Shown here: positions 50,007-58,167 of the stretch, in pieces
How positions within the stretch are numbered: position 1 is the first letter of the stretch
How the letters are laid out: each line of letters opens with the position of its first letter
Assembly (NCBI RefSeq): GCF_006716115.1
Contig: NZ_VFOO01000001.1
Location: 186,001-250,000, forward strand
Direction: 5' to 3'
DNA from: Subtercola boreus
GTDB taxonomy: Bacteria > Actinomycetota > Actinomycetes > Actinomycetales > Microbacteriaceae
DNA length: 64,000 bases
Made by a program: the position numbers and the translations under genes
Notes under the pieces: generated by a model
The model's database searches: none
What the model was told of the DNA's origin: nothing
Seen by the model: the letters and a program-made list of their open reading frames with translations, nothing else

Positions 50007-50545
50007 TGTTGGTTGTCCTTGGTGTGCTCGTGGCGGCCGGCGTTGCGGTCGCCGTCGTGTTCGCTCTGGTCGGGTCGGGTGCCGGTTCGACCGCAGGGCC
50101 GACCGTCGCCGGTTCCACTGCTCCCACCGGTCTCGCGTCAGCACCGCCCACCTCCATGCCGACGGGGACACCGACCACCACGCCGGCCCCGGTCGCGACT
50201 CCAAATGACCCCGGAGTGGGCGGCGTCACCACGCCCGATCTCCGCACCGCGTCAGCAACACAGACGGTCTCGTGCCCGGTGCCGGGAGAGGGTCCGGCCG
50301 GGTCCACGGCCGAGTCTCCCGACGTGCAGCTCGTCTGGTCGAGCGAGGGAGCGCAGACCGCCTTCGTCGGCGTCGACACGCAGGATGCCCAGGCCGAGCC
50401 CTACTCGGAAGTCAGCACCTCGGGGTCGATCTCCATCCCGTTCGCCTGCCCCGCAGCGAGCCACACCTACACGATCACCCTGGTCGGCGCAGGCGGCGCT
50501 CGCAGCAAGACCTTCACGGTGCAGAACACCGGTCACCGCGGCTAG
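49994..50545 (+). CDS. Membrane-anchored secreted protein, Thr/Pro-rich
   Basis: A 183-residue protein of unknown function. MKKILLVVLGVLVAAGVAVAVVFALVG is a signal anchor with no lipobox Cys. A Thr/Pro/Ala-rich stalk follows (TSMPTGTPTTTPAPVATP), then about 90 residues that look like one beta sandwich: PDVQLVWSSEGAQTAFVGVD, FACPAASHTYTITLVGAGG and SKTFTVQN, with two cysteines (QTVSCPVP and PFACPAA) that could form a disulfide. Resembles an Ig-like extracytoplasmic domain. The GTG start lies in the arm of a 13-bp inverted repeat. Confidence 0.65.
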   Translation: MKKILLVVLGVLVAAGVAVAVVFALVGSGAGSTAGPTVAGSTAPTGLASAPPTSMPTGTPTTTPAPVATPNDPGVGGVTTPDLRTASATQTVSCPVPGEGPAGSTAESPDVQLVWSSEGAQTAFVGVDTQDAQAEPYSEVSTSGSISIPFACPAASHTYTITLVGAGGARSKTFTVQNTGHRG

Positions 50546-50563
50546 CGCCACATTCGCCGCCAT

Positions 50564-50592
50564 TTGACCGCGACCGTCACAACGGGTAATAT
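50564..50592 (+). promoter_or_regulatory. str operon promoter (rpsL-rpsG-fusA-tuf)
   Basis: TTGACC (50564-50569) and TAATAT (50587-50592) are separated by exactly 17 bases, the best sigma-70-like match in the window. It lies about 300 bases before rpsL, as fits a highly expressed ribosomal operon. Confidence 0.75.
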
Positions 50593-50896
50593 TTCCGGGG
50601 TGTGCGCTTTGTCGTGCTCTCGTGCCGTGCCCGCTTCTGTATTCCATCAGCGGAGGGCGGTTCCTGGCCAGACATGCATCATACAAAGCAGGGCTCGAAC
50701 GAAGGTGCCGGTTCCACCGGCCCGTCCACTCGGCCCCCACGGCATACCTACCCCCGACAGGCGCCAGAGGCTTCGGTCTCGTGTGTTTGCAAGTAGGTCC
50801 AAATGAACTCGACTGACAGGGCTCCGGCCTTGGCGCGTTCGAATGCTAATCATCTGTAGCAGCTGTCACCGTGCAGTAAACACAAGGAGTTATGTA
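50593..50896 (+). promoter_or_regulatory. Long untranslated leader of the str operon
   Basis: About 300 bases lie between the predicted transcription start and rpsL. No conserved gene is visible; short open frames here have no good ribosome binding site. GCCGGT-TCC-ACCGGC (about 50705-50720) is a short perfect hairpin. AAGGAG (50884-50889) is the rpsL ribosome binding site. A regulatory RNA role is possible but unproven. Confidence 0.45.
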
Positions 50897-51271
50897 GTGC
50901 CTACCATTCAGCAGTTGGTCCGCAAGGGCCGCTCGCGCAAGGTCACGAAGACCAAAGCGCCTGCTCTCAAAGCAAACCCGCAGCAGCGCGGCGTGTGCAC
51001 ACGTGTGTACACCACCACCCCGAAGAAGCCGAACTCGGCTCTCCGCAAGGTCGCCCGCGTGAAGCTCTCCAACGGTACCGAGGTCACCGCCTACATCCCC
51101 GGTGAAGGCCACAACCTGCAGGAGCACTCGATGGTGCTCGTCCGCGGCGGTCGTGTGAAAGACCTCCCCGGTGTCCGTTACAAGATCGTCCGCGGCGCCC
51201 TCGACACCCAGGCTGTCAAGAACCGCAAGCAGGCTCGCAGCCGTTACGGCGCGAAGATGGAGAAGAAGTAA
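50897..51271 (+). CDS. rpsL: 30S ribosomal protein S12
   Basis: The 124-residue S12 decoding-centre protein begins at GTG 50897 after AAGGAG ([15 protein letters not shown]). [17 protein letters not shown] and [17 protein letters not shown] contain the lysines equivalent to K43 and K88 in the streptomycin-sensitive form. First gene of the str operon. The TAA stop shares one base with the rpsG ATG (TAATG), so S12 and S7 are translationally coupled. Confidence 0.97.
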   Translation: MPTIQQLVRKGRSRKVTKTKAPALKANPQQRGVCTRVYTTTPKKPNSALRKVARVKLSNGTEVTAYIPGEGHNLQEHSMVLVRGGRVKDLPGVRYKIVRGALDTQAVKNRKQARSRYGAKMEKK

Positions 51272-51741
51272 TGCCTCGTAAAGGACCCGCTCCCAAGCGC
51301 CCCGTCGTCGCAGACCCCGTCTACGGCGCACCGATCGTCAGCCAGCTCGTCAACAAGATCCTTCTCGATGGCAAGAAGGGCCTCGCCGAGCGCATCGTCT
51401 ACGACGCACTCGAGGGCGTGTCGACCAAGAACGGTGCAGACGCTGTCGTGACCCTGAAGAAGGCGCTCGACAACGTGCGCCCGACCATCGAGGTCAAGAG
51501 CCGCCGCGTCGGTGGCTCGACCTACCAGGTTCCCGTCGAGGTCAAGCCTCACCGTGCGAACACGCTCGCTCTGCGTTGGCTCACCACCTACGCGAAGGGC
51601 CGTCGTGAGAAGACGATGACCGAGCGCCTCACCAACGAGATCCTCGACGCATCGAACGGTCTCGGCGCGGCAGTCAAACGCCGTGAGGACACCCACAAGA
51701 TGGCCGAGTCGAACAAGGCCTTCGCGCACTACCGCTGGTAG
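51271..51741 (+). CDS. rpsG: 30S ribosomal protein S7
   Basis: The 156-residue S7 protein, which organises the 3' domain of 16S rRNA and contacts the E site. [57 protein letters not shown] and the C-terminal [20 protein letters not shown] are all typical. It overlaps rpsL by one base. A 14-bp hairpin lies between it and fusA. Confidence 0.97.
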   Translation: MPRKGPAPKRPVVADPVYGAPIVSQLVNKILLDGKKGLAERIVYDALEGVSTKNGADAVVTLKKALDNVRPTIEVKSRRVGGSTYQVPVEVKPHRANTLALRWLTTYAKGRREKTMTERLTNEILDASNGLGAAVKRREDTHKMAESNKAFAHYRW

Positions 51742-51762
51742 GCCGCAGGCCCACCAGCACGA

Positions 51763-51794
51763 TGCCGTGGATGCTCACCCGAGCATCCACGGCA
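51763..51794 (+). promoter_or_regulatory. Perfect hairpin between rpsG and fusA
   Basis: TGCCGTGGATGCTC (51763-51776) pairs base for base with GAGCATCCACGGCA (51781-51794) around an ACCC loop. No T tract follows, so it may be a processing site, attenuator or pause rather than a full terminator. fusA starts 35 bases later. Confidence 0.7.
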
Positions 51795-51828
51795 CCCACA
51801 CCCGTAGCAATCCAATCGGAGGAAATCC

Positions 51829-53946
51829 GTGGCACAGGACGTGCTTACCGACCTGAACAAGGTCCGCAACATCGGCATCATGGCCCACATCGATGCCGGC
51901 AAGACCACCACTACCGAGCGCATCCTGTTCTACACGGGTATCACCCACAAGATCGGCGAAGTGCACGACGGTGCAGCCACCATGGACTGGATGGCGCAGG
52001 AGCAGGAACGTGGCATCACGATCACGTCCGCTGCCACCACGTGCTTCTGGAACAACAACCAGATCAACATCATCGACACCCCCGGCCACGTGGACTTCAC
52101 GGTCGAGGTGGAGCGTTCGCTCCGCGTGCTCGACGGTGCTGTTGCCGTCTTCGACGGCAAGGAGGGCGTCGAGCCCCAGTCGGAGACCGTCTGGCGCCAG
52201 GCCGACAAGTACGACGTGCCCCGTATCTGCTTCGTCAACAAGATGGACAAGCTGGGCGCCGACTTCTACTTCACCGTCGACACGATCGTCAAGCGCCTCG
52301 GCGCCCGCCCGCTCGTCATCCAGCTCCCCATCGGTGCTGAGTCGAGCTTCGAGGGTGTCGTCGACCTGGTCGAGATGCGTGCACTCACCTGGCGCGGCGA
52401 CTCCAAGGGTGACGTCGAGCTCGGTGCGAAGTACGAGATCGAGGAGATCCCGGCAGACCTCGCCGAGCAGGCAGCGGAGTACCGCGAGAAGCTGATCGAG
52501 GTCGTCGCCGAGACCAGCGACGAGCTGCTCGAGCGCTACCTCTCCGGAGATGTCGACTTCTCGGTCGCCGAGATCAAGGCTGCGATCCGCAAGCTCACCG
52601 TCAACAGCGAGATCTACCCGGTTCTCTGCGGCTCCGCGTTCAAGAACCGTGGCGTGCAGCCCATGCTGGACGCTGTCGTCGACTACCTGCCGAGCCCGCT
52701 CGACGTGCCGAGTGTCGAAGGACACGACGTGCGCGACGAGGAGATCATCATCTCGCGCGGCGCGAACTCGACCGACCCGTTCGCCGCTCTGGCGTTCAAG
52801 GTCGCGGTCCACCCGTTCTTCGGTCGCCTGACCTACATCCGCGTCTACTCGGGTCATGTCGACTCGGGTGCGCAGATCATCAACGCGACCAAGGGCAAGA
52901 AGGAGCGCATCGGCAAGATCTTCCAGATGCACGCCAACAAGGAGAACCCGGTCCCGTCCGTGACGGCCGGTCACATCTACGCGGTCATCGGCCTGAAGGA
53001 CACCACCACCGGTGACACCCTGGCCGACCCGGCGCACCCGGTCGTGCTCGAGTCGATGACCTTCCCGGAGCCCGTGATCGAGGTCGCGATCGAGCCGAAG
53101 ACGAAGGCTGACCAGGAGAAGTTGGGCCTGGCCATCCAGAAGCTGGCCGAAGAGGACCCGACCTTCCGCACCGAGCAGAACCAGGACACCGGCCAGACCG
53201 TCATCAAGGGGATGGGCGAGCTCCACCTCGACATCCTGGTCGACCGCATGCGTCGTGAGTTCAACGTCGAGGCCAACGTGGGCAAGCCCCAGGTGGCCTA
53301 CCGTGAGACGATCCGTCGCACGGTCGACAAGCACGACTACACCCACAAGAAGCAGACGGGTGGATCGGGCCAGTTCGCGAAGATCCAGATCTCCATCGAG
53401 CCTCTCGAGGTGACCGCGGAGAAGGTCTACGAGTTCGAGAACAAGGTGTCCGGTGGCCGCGTGCCGCGCGAGTACATCCCCTCGGTCGACCAGGGAATGC
53501 AGGCAGCCATGGCTGTCGGCGTGCTCGCCGGTTACCCGATGGTGGGCGTCAAGGGCATCCTGCTCGACGGCGCTGCGCACGACGTCGACTCCTCGGAGAT
53601 GGCGTTCAAGATCGCCGGCACCATGGCGTTCAAGGAGGCGGCTCGCAAGGCGAGCCCCGTTCTCCTCGAGCCGCTGATGGCCGTCGAGGTGCGTACGCCC
53701 GAGGAGTACATGGGCGACGTCATCGGCGACCTGAACTCCCGTCGTGGCCAGATCCAGTCCATGGAGGATGCCACCGGCGTGAAGGTCATCCGTGCTAACG
53801 TCCCGCTGAGCGAAATGTTCGGTTACGTCGGCGACCTGAGGTCCAAGACCTCGGGCCGCGCGGTGTACTCGATGACGTTCGACAGCTACGCGGAGGTCCC
53901 GAAGGCAGTTGCCGACGAGATCATCCAGAAGAACAAGGGCGAGTAA
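51829..53946 (+). CDS. fusA: Elongation factor G
   Basis: The 705-residue translocation GTPase. The G domain has [20 protein letters not shown] (P-loop), [18 protein letters not shown] (switch I), [12 protein letters not shown], and [11 protein letters not shown]. Later domains show [19 protein letters not shown] and [23 protein letters not shown] 51829 follows GGAGGAAA. Standard position between S7 and EF-Tu. Length matches actinobacterial EF-G, and the sequence looks like the housekeeping copy. Confidence 0.97.
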   Translation: MAQDVLTDLNKVRNIGIMAHIDAGKTTTTERILFYTGITHKIGEVHDGAATMDWMAQEQERGITITSAATTCFWNNNQINIIDTPGHVDFTVEVERSLRVLDGAVAVFDGKEGVEPQSETVWRQADKYDVPRICFVNKMDKLGADFYFTVDTIVKRLGARPLVIQLPIGAESSFEGVVDLVEMRALTWRGDSKGDVELGAKYEIEEIPADLAEQAAEYREKLIEVVAETSDELLERYLSGDVDFSVAEIKAAIRKLTVNSEIYPVLCGSAFKNRGVQPMLDAVVDYLPSPLDVPSVEGHDVRDEEIIISRGANSTDPFAALAFKVAVHPFFGRLTYIRVYSGHVDSGAQIINATKGKKERIGKIFQMHANKENPVPSVTAGHIYAVIGLKDTTTGDTLADPAHPVVLESMTFPEPVIEVAIEPKTKADQEKLGLAIQKLAEEDPTFRTEQNQDTGQTVIKGMGELHLDILVDRMRREFNVEANVGKPQVAYRETIRRTVDKHDYTHKKQTGGSGQFAKIQISIEPLEVTAEKVYEFENKVSGGRVPREYIPSVDQGMQAAMAVGVLAGYPMVGVKGILLDGAAHDVDSSEMAFKIAGTMAFKEAARKASPVLLEPLMAVEVRTPEEYMGDVIGDLNSRRGQIQSMEDATGVKVIRANVPLSEMFGYVGDLRSKTSGRAVYSMTFDSYAEVPKAVADEIIQKNKGE

Positions 53947-53951
53947 CACTC

Positions 53952-53981
53952 TTGCCTGCCGGCCCCTCCCGGGCCTAGTAA
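53952..53981 (+). promoter_or_regulatory. Possible separate promoter for tuf
   Basis: TTGCCT (53952-53957), 18 bases, then TAGTAA (53976-53981) in the AT-richer gap after fusA. The spacer also contains GGCCC/GGGCC arms. Weak match; many bacteria do have an extra tuf promoter here. Confidence 0.3.
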
Positions 53982-54000
53982 CATAACTAATCAACACCCC

Positions 54001-54039
54001 GCTGAGCAGCCGGTCGACACACTCGATCGGCCGCTCAGC
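54001..54039 (+). promoter_or_regulatory. Hairpin between fusA and tuf
   Basis: GCTGAGCAGCCGGTCG (54001-54016) pairs with CGATCGGCCGCTCAGC (54024-54039) over 16 positions with two mismatches. It ends 23 bases before the tuf start. Probably controls mRNA processing or adjusts the EF-G to EF-Tu ratio. Confidence 0.5.
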
Positions 54040-54062
54040 ATGAGAGTCCTGAGGAGGACCCA

Positions 54063-55253
54063 GTGGCCAAGGCCAAGTTCGAGCGGACTAAGCCGCACGT
54101 AAACGTCGGAACAATCGGTCACGTCGACCACGGAAAGACCACGCTCACCGCGGCCATTTCCAAGGTTCTGGCTGACAAGTACCCGGCGTACAACAAGACC
54201 TTCAACTTCGACCAGATTGACTCTGCGCCCGAAGAGAAGCAGCGCGGTATCACGATCAACATCTCGCACATCGAGTACGAGACCGAGAAGCGCCACTACG
54301 CGCACGTCGACGCCCCGGGTCACGCTGACTACATCAAGAACATGATCACCGGTGCAGCTCAGATGGATGGCGCGATCCTCGTCGTCGCCGCCACTGACGG
54401 TCCGATGGCCCAGACGCGTGAGCACGTGCTGCTCGCCCGCCAGGTCGGCGTCCCGTACCTGCTCGTCGCCCTGAACAAGGCTGACGCTGTCGACGACGAA
54501 GAGATCCTGGAGCTCGTCGAGCTCGAGGTTCGTGAGCTCCTCTCGAGCCAGAACTTCGACGGCGACAACGCACCGGTCATCCGCGTGTCGGCGCTCAAGG
54601 CTCTCGAGGGCGACCCCGAGTGGACCAAGTCGATCGAAGAGCTGATGGACGCGGTCGACGCTTCCATCCCCGACCCGATCCGCGACAAGGACAAGCCGTT
54701 CCTCATGCCCATCGAGGACGTCTTCACGATCACCGGTCGTGGAACCGTCGTCACCGGCCGTGCAGAGCGCGGAACCCTCGCCATCAACTCCGAGGTCGAG
54801 ATCGTCGGCATCCGCCCGACGCAGAAGACCACGGTCACGGGTATCGAGATGTTCCACAAGCAGCTCGACGAGGCGTGGGCCGGCGAGAACTGTGGTCTGC
54901 TTCTCCGTGGCACCAAGCGCGAAGACGTCGAGCGTGGCCAGGTCGTCGTCAAGCCCGGTTCGGTTACCCCGCACACCGGCTTCGAGGGCACCGCCTACAT
55001 CCTGTCGAAGGATGAGGGTGGCCGTCACAACCCGTTCTACACGAACTACCGTCCGCAGTTCTACTTCCGCACCACCGACGTCACCGGCGTCATCACGCTG
55101 CCCGAGGGCACCGAGATGGTCATGCCCGGCGACACCACCGACATCAGCGTTGAGCTCATCCAGCCCATCGCGATGGAGGAGGGCCTCGGCTTCGCCATCC
55201 GTGAAGGTGGCCGCACCGTCGGCGCCGGCACGGTGACCAAGGTCACCAAGTAG
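54063..55253 (+). CDS. tuf: Elongation factor Tu
   Basis: The 396-residue GTPase that carries aminoacyl-tRNA to the ribosome. P-loop GHVDHGKTT starts at Gly19, switch I ends [10 protein letters not shown], then [12 protein letters not shown] near 82 and NKAD near 137. Domain 2 begins with [18 protein letters not shown]. The C-terminus [14 protein letters not shown] is complete. GTG 54063 with GAGGA upstream. Last gene of the str operon, followed by two small repeats and a strong terminator, and then by a degenerate relative of its own G domain. Confidence 0.98.
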   Translation: MAKAKFERTKPHVNVGTIGHVDHGKTTLTAAISKVLADKYPAYNKTFNFDQIDSAPEEKQRGITINISHIEYETEKRHYAHVDAPGHADYIKNMITGAAQMDGAILVVAATDGPMAQTREHVLLARQVGVPYLLVALNKADAVDDEEILELVELEVRELLSSQNFDGDNAPVIRVSALKALEGDPEWTKSIEELMDAVDASIPDPIRDKDKPFLMPIEDVFTITGRGTVVTGRAERGTLAINSEVEIVGIRPTQKTTVTGIEMFHKQLDEAWAGENCGLLLRGTKREDVERGQVVVKPGSVTPHTGFEGTAYILSKDEGGRHNPFYTNYRPQFYFRTTDVTGVITLPEGTEMVMPGDTTDISVELIQPIAMEEGLGFAIREGGRTVGAGTVTKVTK

Positions 55254-55266
55254 CACCTGTGTAAAT

Positions 55267-55316
55267 GGTTCGCCCTTCGGGCGACACCTCTACGGTTCGC
55301 CATTCAGGCGACACCT
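55267..55316 (+). repeat. Tandem duplicated hairpin unit after tuf
   Basis: Two 23-base copies (55267-55289 and 55294-55316) differ at two positions and are offset by 27 bases. Each contains a small stem, TCGCCC/GGGCGA in the first and TCGCC/GGCGA in the second, so the mRNA tail has two adjacent stem-loops before the terminator. Confidence 0.6.
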
Positions 55317-55326
55317 AGCACAGCAC

Positions 55327-55366
55327 AGAAGGGCCGCACTCCTCCGGGGGTGCGGCCCTTCTTTTT
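55327..55366 (+). terminator. Terminator of the str operon
   Basis: AGAAGGGCCGCAC (55327-55339) pairs perfectly with GTGCGGCCCTTCT (55350-55362) and is followed by a run of T (55362-55366). It is the clearest intrinsic terminator in the window, and the next gene begins only 19 bases beyond it. Confidence 0.92.
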
Positions 55367-55384
55367 GAGTCATAAACTGATGGA

Positions 55385-55903
55385 ATGTCAGATAATGTCA
55401 GCGCGGAGCTGATTTCCGTTCTTGCGCTGGGAGATCATGACCACGGTGCGACCACAGTGGCGACAGCGCTGCGGGTCCGCCTTGCGGAACGGAGCATCGC
55501 GAACGTGGTGCTGGTGGATACCTGGGCCTATGACGATGTCGTACGCGGGCTCGCCGCCGGGGAATATCGCGCGGAAATTGCGCTGCTGGTTGTCAGCGCT
55601 GCCATCGGGACTACGCCGAGGTCCGCCTTGTTGCTGAGGATGCTTCGGGCACGGCGATTTCGCCGGGTGGTCGTTGCTGTGACCTTCACGGATGTCGTTG
55701 ACGATGACCGGCTGGTTGGGATCACGTTGCACGAGATCCGCGTCGACACGGCACGTTACGGTTTTCCCGACGCTCCTCTCGTGATCGTCAAACACGCGCG
55801 TACTGGAGCAGGCGGAGTCGACTCTGCCCGTTCACTGGACCGCTGCATCGCAGCGCTCAGCACGGTCGTCAATCCCTCGGGAGAATCTGGAGGGCCGGGG
55901 TAG
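55385..55903 (+). CDS. EF-Tu G-domain-like pseudo-GTPase, truncated but intact frame
   Basis: 172 residues that read as a shrunken EF-Tu G domain. ALGDHDHGATT (14-24) aligns with the tuf product's [11 protein letters not shown], but the P-loop Lys is Ala. About 35 residues holding switch I are absent. VDTWAYDDVVRGL (44-56) replaces [32 protein letters not shown] matches [33 protein letters not shown] replaces [14 protein letters not shown], losing Asn and Lys of NKxD. Nothing matches domains 2 and 3. GTP binding is therefore unlikely. There is no good ribosome binding site. It lies directly after the tuf terminator and 9 bases before the topoisomerase gene. Homology is read by eye. Confidence 0.65.
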   Translation: MSDNVSAELISVLALGDHDHGATTVATALRVRLAERSIANVVLVDTWAYDDVVRGLAAGEYRAEIALLVVSAAIGTTPRSALLLRMLRARRFRRVVVAVTFTDVVDDDRLVGITLHEIRVDTARYGFPDAPLVIVKHARTGAGGVDSARSLDRCIAALSTVVNPSGESGGPG

Positions 55904-55912
55904 GGTCGGGGG

Positions 55913-56884
55913 ATGGTCAGGTTGCGGCGCAGCGATTCGAGCGGGCGGGGGCTGCGACGGCTCCGGGCCGGCAGGGGGTTCACTTACCAGGATGTCGATG
56001 GCACCACGCTGCGGGATCCGGAGCTGCGCGCTCGTATCGAGCACCTCGCCATTCCGCCGGCCTGGACGGATGTCTGGATCGCGCCGCACGCGAACGGCCA
56101 CATCCAGGCCACCGGGACCGACGCTGCTGGGCGCCGCCAGTACATCTACCATCCGACCTGGCGCGAGCAGAAGGACCGTATCAAGTTCGACAGGGCCCTC
56201 AGCCTCGCCGAGTCGCTGCCGCCCGCGCGGCGGAAGGTGACGATGCATCTCCGGCACGAGCATCCAGACCGTGAGCGGGCGGCCGCTGCGGCATTCCGGA
56301 TGCTCGACCAGGGCTCGCTCCGGGTGGGGAGTGAGAGGTACGCCGAAGAGCACGGCAGCTACGGCCTCTCGACCCTCCTCTGCGCGCATGTGGTTGTACG
56401 GGACGATGTCGTGCACCTCGCATTCCCGGCGAAGAGTGGGCAGGCGTGGGATTCGGACATCCGTGACGCCGAACTGGCGCGCATCGTCTCAGCGCTGAAG
56501 CGTCGGGGCCCGAACGCTCATCTGCTGGCTTTCCGGGATGAGCGGGGACGCTGGCATCCGCTCGGTGCCCTCGAGATCAACTCGTATGTGAAGGAGCAGA
56601 CCGGCGGGGACTTCACTGCGAAGGACTTCCGCACACTGCACGGCACCCTGGCCGCCGCGATCAGTCTCGCGAAGGCGGGACCGCAACCGACAGAGTACAA
56701 GCGCAAGCGCGCGCTCGCCCAGAGCATGCGGGACGCCGCGGCGGTGCTCAGCAACACCCCCACGATTGCGAAGACCAGCTACGTCGACCCGCGTCTCGTC
56801 GACAAGTACACCGAGGGCCTGACGATCGATCCGACCCGCCTCGCGTCAGCGGAGTCGGAGCTCCGCGCCCTCCTCTTCGAGTGA
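55913..56884 (+). CDS. DNA topoisomerase IB (poxvirus-like)
   Basis: A 323-residue monomeric enzyme that relaxes supercoils through a 3'-phosphotyrosine. The N-terminal domain has YQDVDGTTLRDPELRARIEH, LAIPPAWTDVWIAPHANGHI and QATGTDAAGRRQYIYHP. Catalytic residues lie in LRVGSERYAEEHGSYGLSTL (Arg), KEQTGGDFTAKDFRTLHGT (Arg/His) and SYVDPRLVDKY (the nucleophile Tyr, near 290). ATG 55913 lies 9 bases after the EF-Tu-like gene, so they may be co-transcribed. These enzymes are patchily distributed in actinomycetes. Confidence 0.92.
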   Translation: MVRLRRSDSSGRGLRRLRAGRGFTYQDVDGTTLRDPELRARIEHLAIPPAWTDVWIAPHANGHIQATGTDAAGRRQYIYHPTWREQKDRIKFDRALSLAESLPPARRKVTMHLRHEHPDRERAAAAAFRMLDQGSLRVGSERYAEEHGSYGLSTLLCAHVVVRDDVVHLAFPAKSGQAWDSDIRDAELARIVSALKRRGPNAHLLAFRDERGRWHPLGALEINSYVKEQTGGDFTAKDFRTLHGTLAAAISLAKAGPQPTEYKRKRALAQSMRDAAAVLSNTPTIAKTSYVDPRLVDKYTEGLTIDPTRLASAESELRALLFE

Positions 56885-56897
56885 GCCTCTGACGGAC

Positions 56898-57338
56898 TCA
56901 GTCCGCCCAGTGGCGCGCCGCCGCCTTGTCGAGCAGTGTGACCAGTTCGGCTGACGGCAGGGAATCGCGAGGAGGCGCCATGACGTAGTCGTGGTCGTAG
57001 ATCAGTTCGAGCAACCCGAATCCGTGTCGCACGCCGTCGAGCTCCACGTCGCCGGTCACTCGCAGAGTAATCTCGTCGTCGTCGAGCGCGGCGGTCAGAA
57101 CGGTGAATTCGTGTCCGGCGATGAAGTCGGACTCGACGAACGAAACTTCTCCGTCGTTTGCGATACTCAGTCGACACAGCGAGACGCTCCGCAGTTCCAG
57201 GCGGCAGTGGCGAAGCGGGGCAGCCATCCCCATCTCCCAGGCGCAATCGACGAGGAACGATCGCGTGCGAGTCGCCAGGTCTTCTTCGGACAGGGAGATG
57301 GTGCAATCATGCATCCACTGCCAGAGCCGAAGGTTCAT
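56898..57338 (-). CDS. Uncharacterised protein
   Basis: A 146-residue protein I do not recognise. It begins MNLRLWQWMHDCTISLSEED and looks like mixed alpha/beta with alternating acidic strands (ALDDDEITLRVTGDVELDG, LLELIYDHDYVMAPPRDSLP). No membrane segment, signal peptide or motif. Codon use looks like its neighbours, and it fills the space between a convergent topoisomerase gene and a divergent aldo/keto-reductase-like gene, supporting a real gene. ATG 57338. Confidence 0.6.
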   Translation of the reverse strand: MNLRLWQWMHDCTISLSEEDLATRTRSFLVDCAWEMGMAAPLRHCRLELRSVSLCRLSIANDGEVSFVESDFIAGHEFTVLTAALDDDEITLRVTGDVELDGVRHGFGLLELIYDHDYVMAPPRDSLPSAELVTLLDKAAARHWAD

Positions 57339-57387
57339 TGTTCCTCGAGGCTACCGACACGACACGCGATGAGCAATAATCACATAC

Positions 57388-58146
57388 ATGATTCCGGAGT
57401 TGACACTGCCTGATGGTATGCGCATTCCCCAGCTCGGAATCGGTTTCAGCGCTCAGTTGCTGGGCTGGCGACTTGTGGAGACCGCAACACGGTTCGACAT
57501 CACGCTCATTGATCTGTCCTCCCCGTGGGAAGGTGGTCGTGCGGTGGCAGATGCGCTGGCTCTCGGGCGCGTGAAGAGAGCGGGCCTCTTCCTCCTCGGG
57601 TCGAGCGCAGCGATGACGAACGGTCATCCGTCGCGACGATCGGAGGACAGGCGTGACTATTCACTCGATCTGCTGACGATGGAACTCGATTCCCTTGCGG
57701 CTGAGAGCTCTCGATCCCGGTGGGAGGAGTTCGGCACGCGAGCGAAGGCGGTCGGGGCTGCGTCACTGGGACTCAGGGTCACCGGTGAATTCCCGCTCCC
57801 CGAACTGCTTGAAGGAATCGACGAAGGCTGGAGGCCGTCTTTGATCAGGGTGGGCTGCGGCAGATGGTCTGCAGACTGTCGAGTTGCCGACCTCGTGGAG
57901 CAGAGTGGTCACGTCGTCGCGATGACCGTGCCTCGTCATGTGCCGAAGACGGGAGCATTCGGACGGGTCGCAACCGATCTGGGTGTCTCCGTAGCTGCTG
58001 TCTGTATTGCATGGGCAATGGCGAAAGGCAGAGTGGTGATCGTGGAACCGTGGAGCCACGACTGGGTGGCGACCGCACGGCGCGCGGCCGCACTTCGGCT
58101 GGGACCATCTCTGGTCGCGGAGATCGACCTGTCGCTGGAAGGCTGA
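57388..58146 (+). CDS. Aldo/keto reductase-like pseudoenzyme
   Basis: A 252-residue protein in the layout of an AKR barrel. LTLPDGMRIPQLGIGFSAQ (5-23) matches the family opening, and TLIDLSSPWEGGRAVADAL (39-57) matches the IDTAxxYGNExxVGxAL strand and helix; the tetrad Asp is kept (Asp42) but the Tyr is Trp47. GLFLLGSSA stands where the catalytic Lys strand should be, and no His-containing HWP segment is found. The end has LGVSVAAVCIAWAMAKGRVVIVEPWSHDW, equal to the AKR cofactor end. Function is therefore likely non-catalytic or altered. ATG 57388; divergent from the uncharacterised gene. Confidence 0.6.
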   Translation: MIPELTLPDGMRIPQLGIGFSAQLLGWRLVETATRFDITLIDLSSPWEGGRAVADALALGRVKRAGLFLLGSSAAMTNGHPSRRSEDRRDYSLDLLTMELDSLAAESSRSRWEEFGTRAKAVGAASLGLRVTGEFPLPELLEGIDEGWRPSLIRVGCGRWSADCRVADLVEQSGHVVAMTVPRHVPKTGAFGRVATDLGVSVAAVCIAWAMAKGRVVIVEPWSHDWVATARRAAALRLGPSLVAEIDLSLEG

Positions 58147-58167
58147 AGGCCGGCGGCGTCTAACCGT

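Noticed and set aside
50564-50853. Small frames of 60-80 codons in the rpsL leader
   Set aside because: Several overlapping short frames, none with a ribosome binding site or recognisable product; more likely untranslated leader.
51775-53997. 740-codon minus-strand frame opposite fusA
   Set aside because: Antisense shadow of fusA with no domain.
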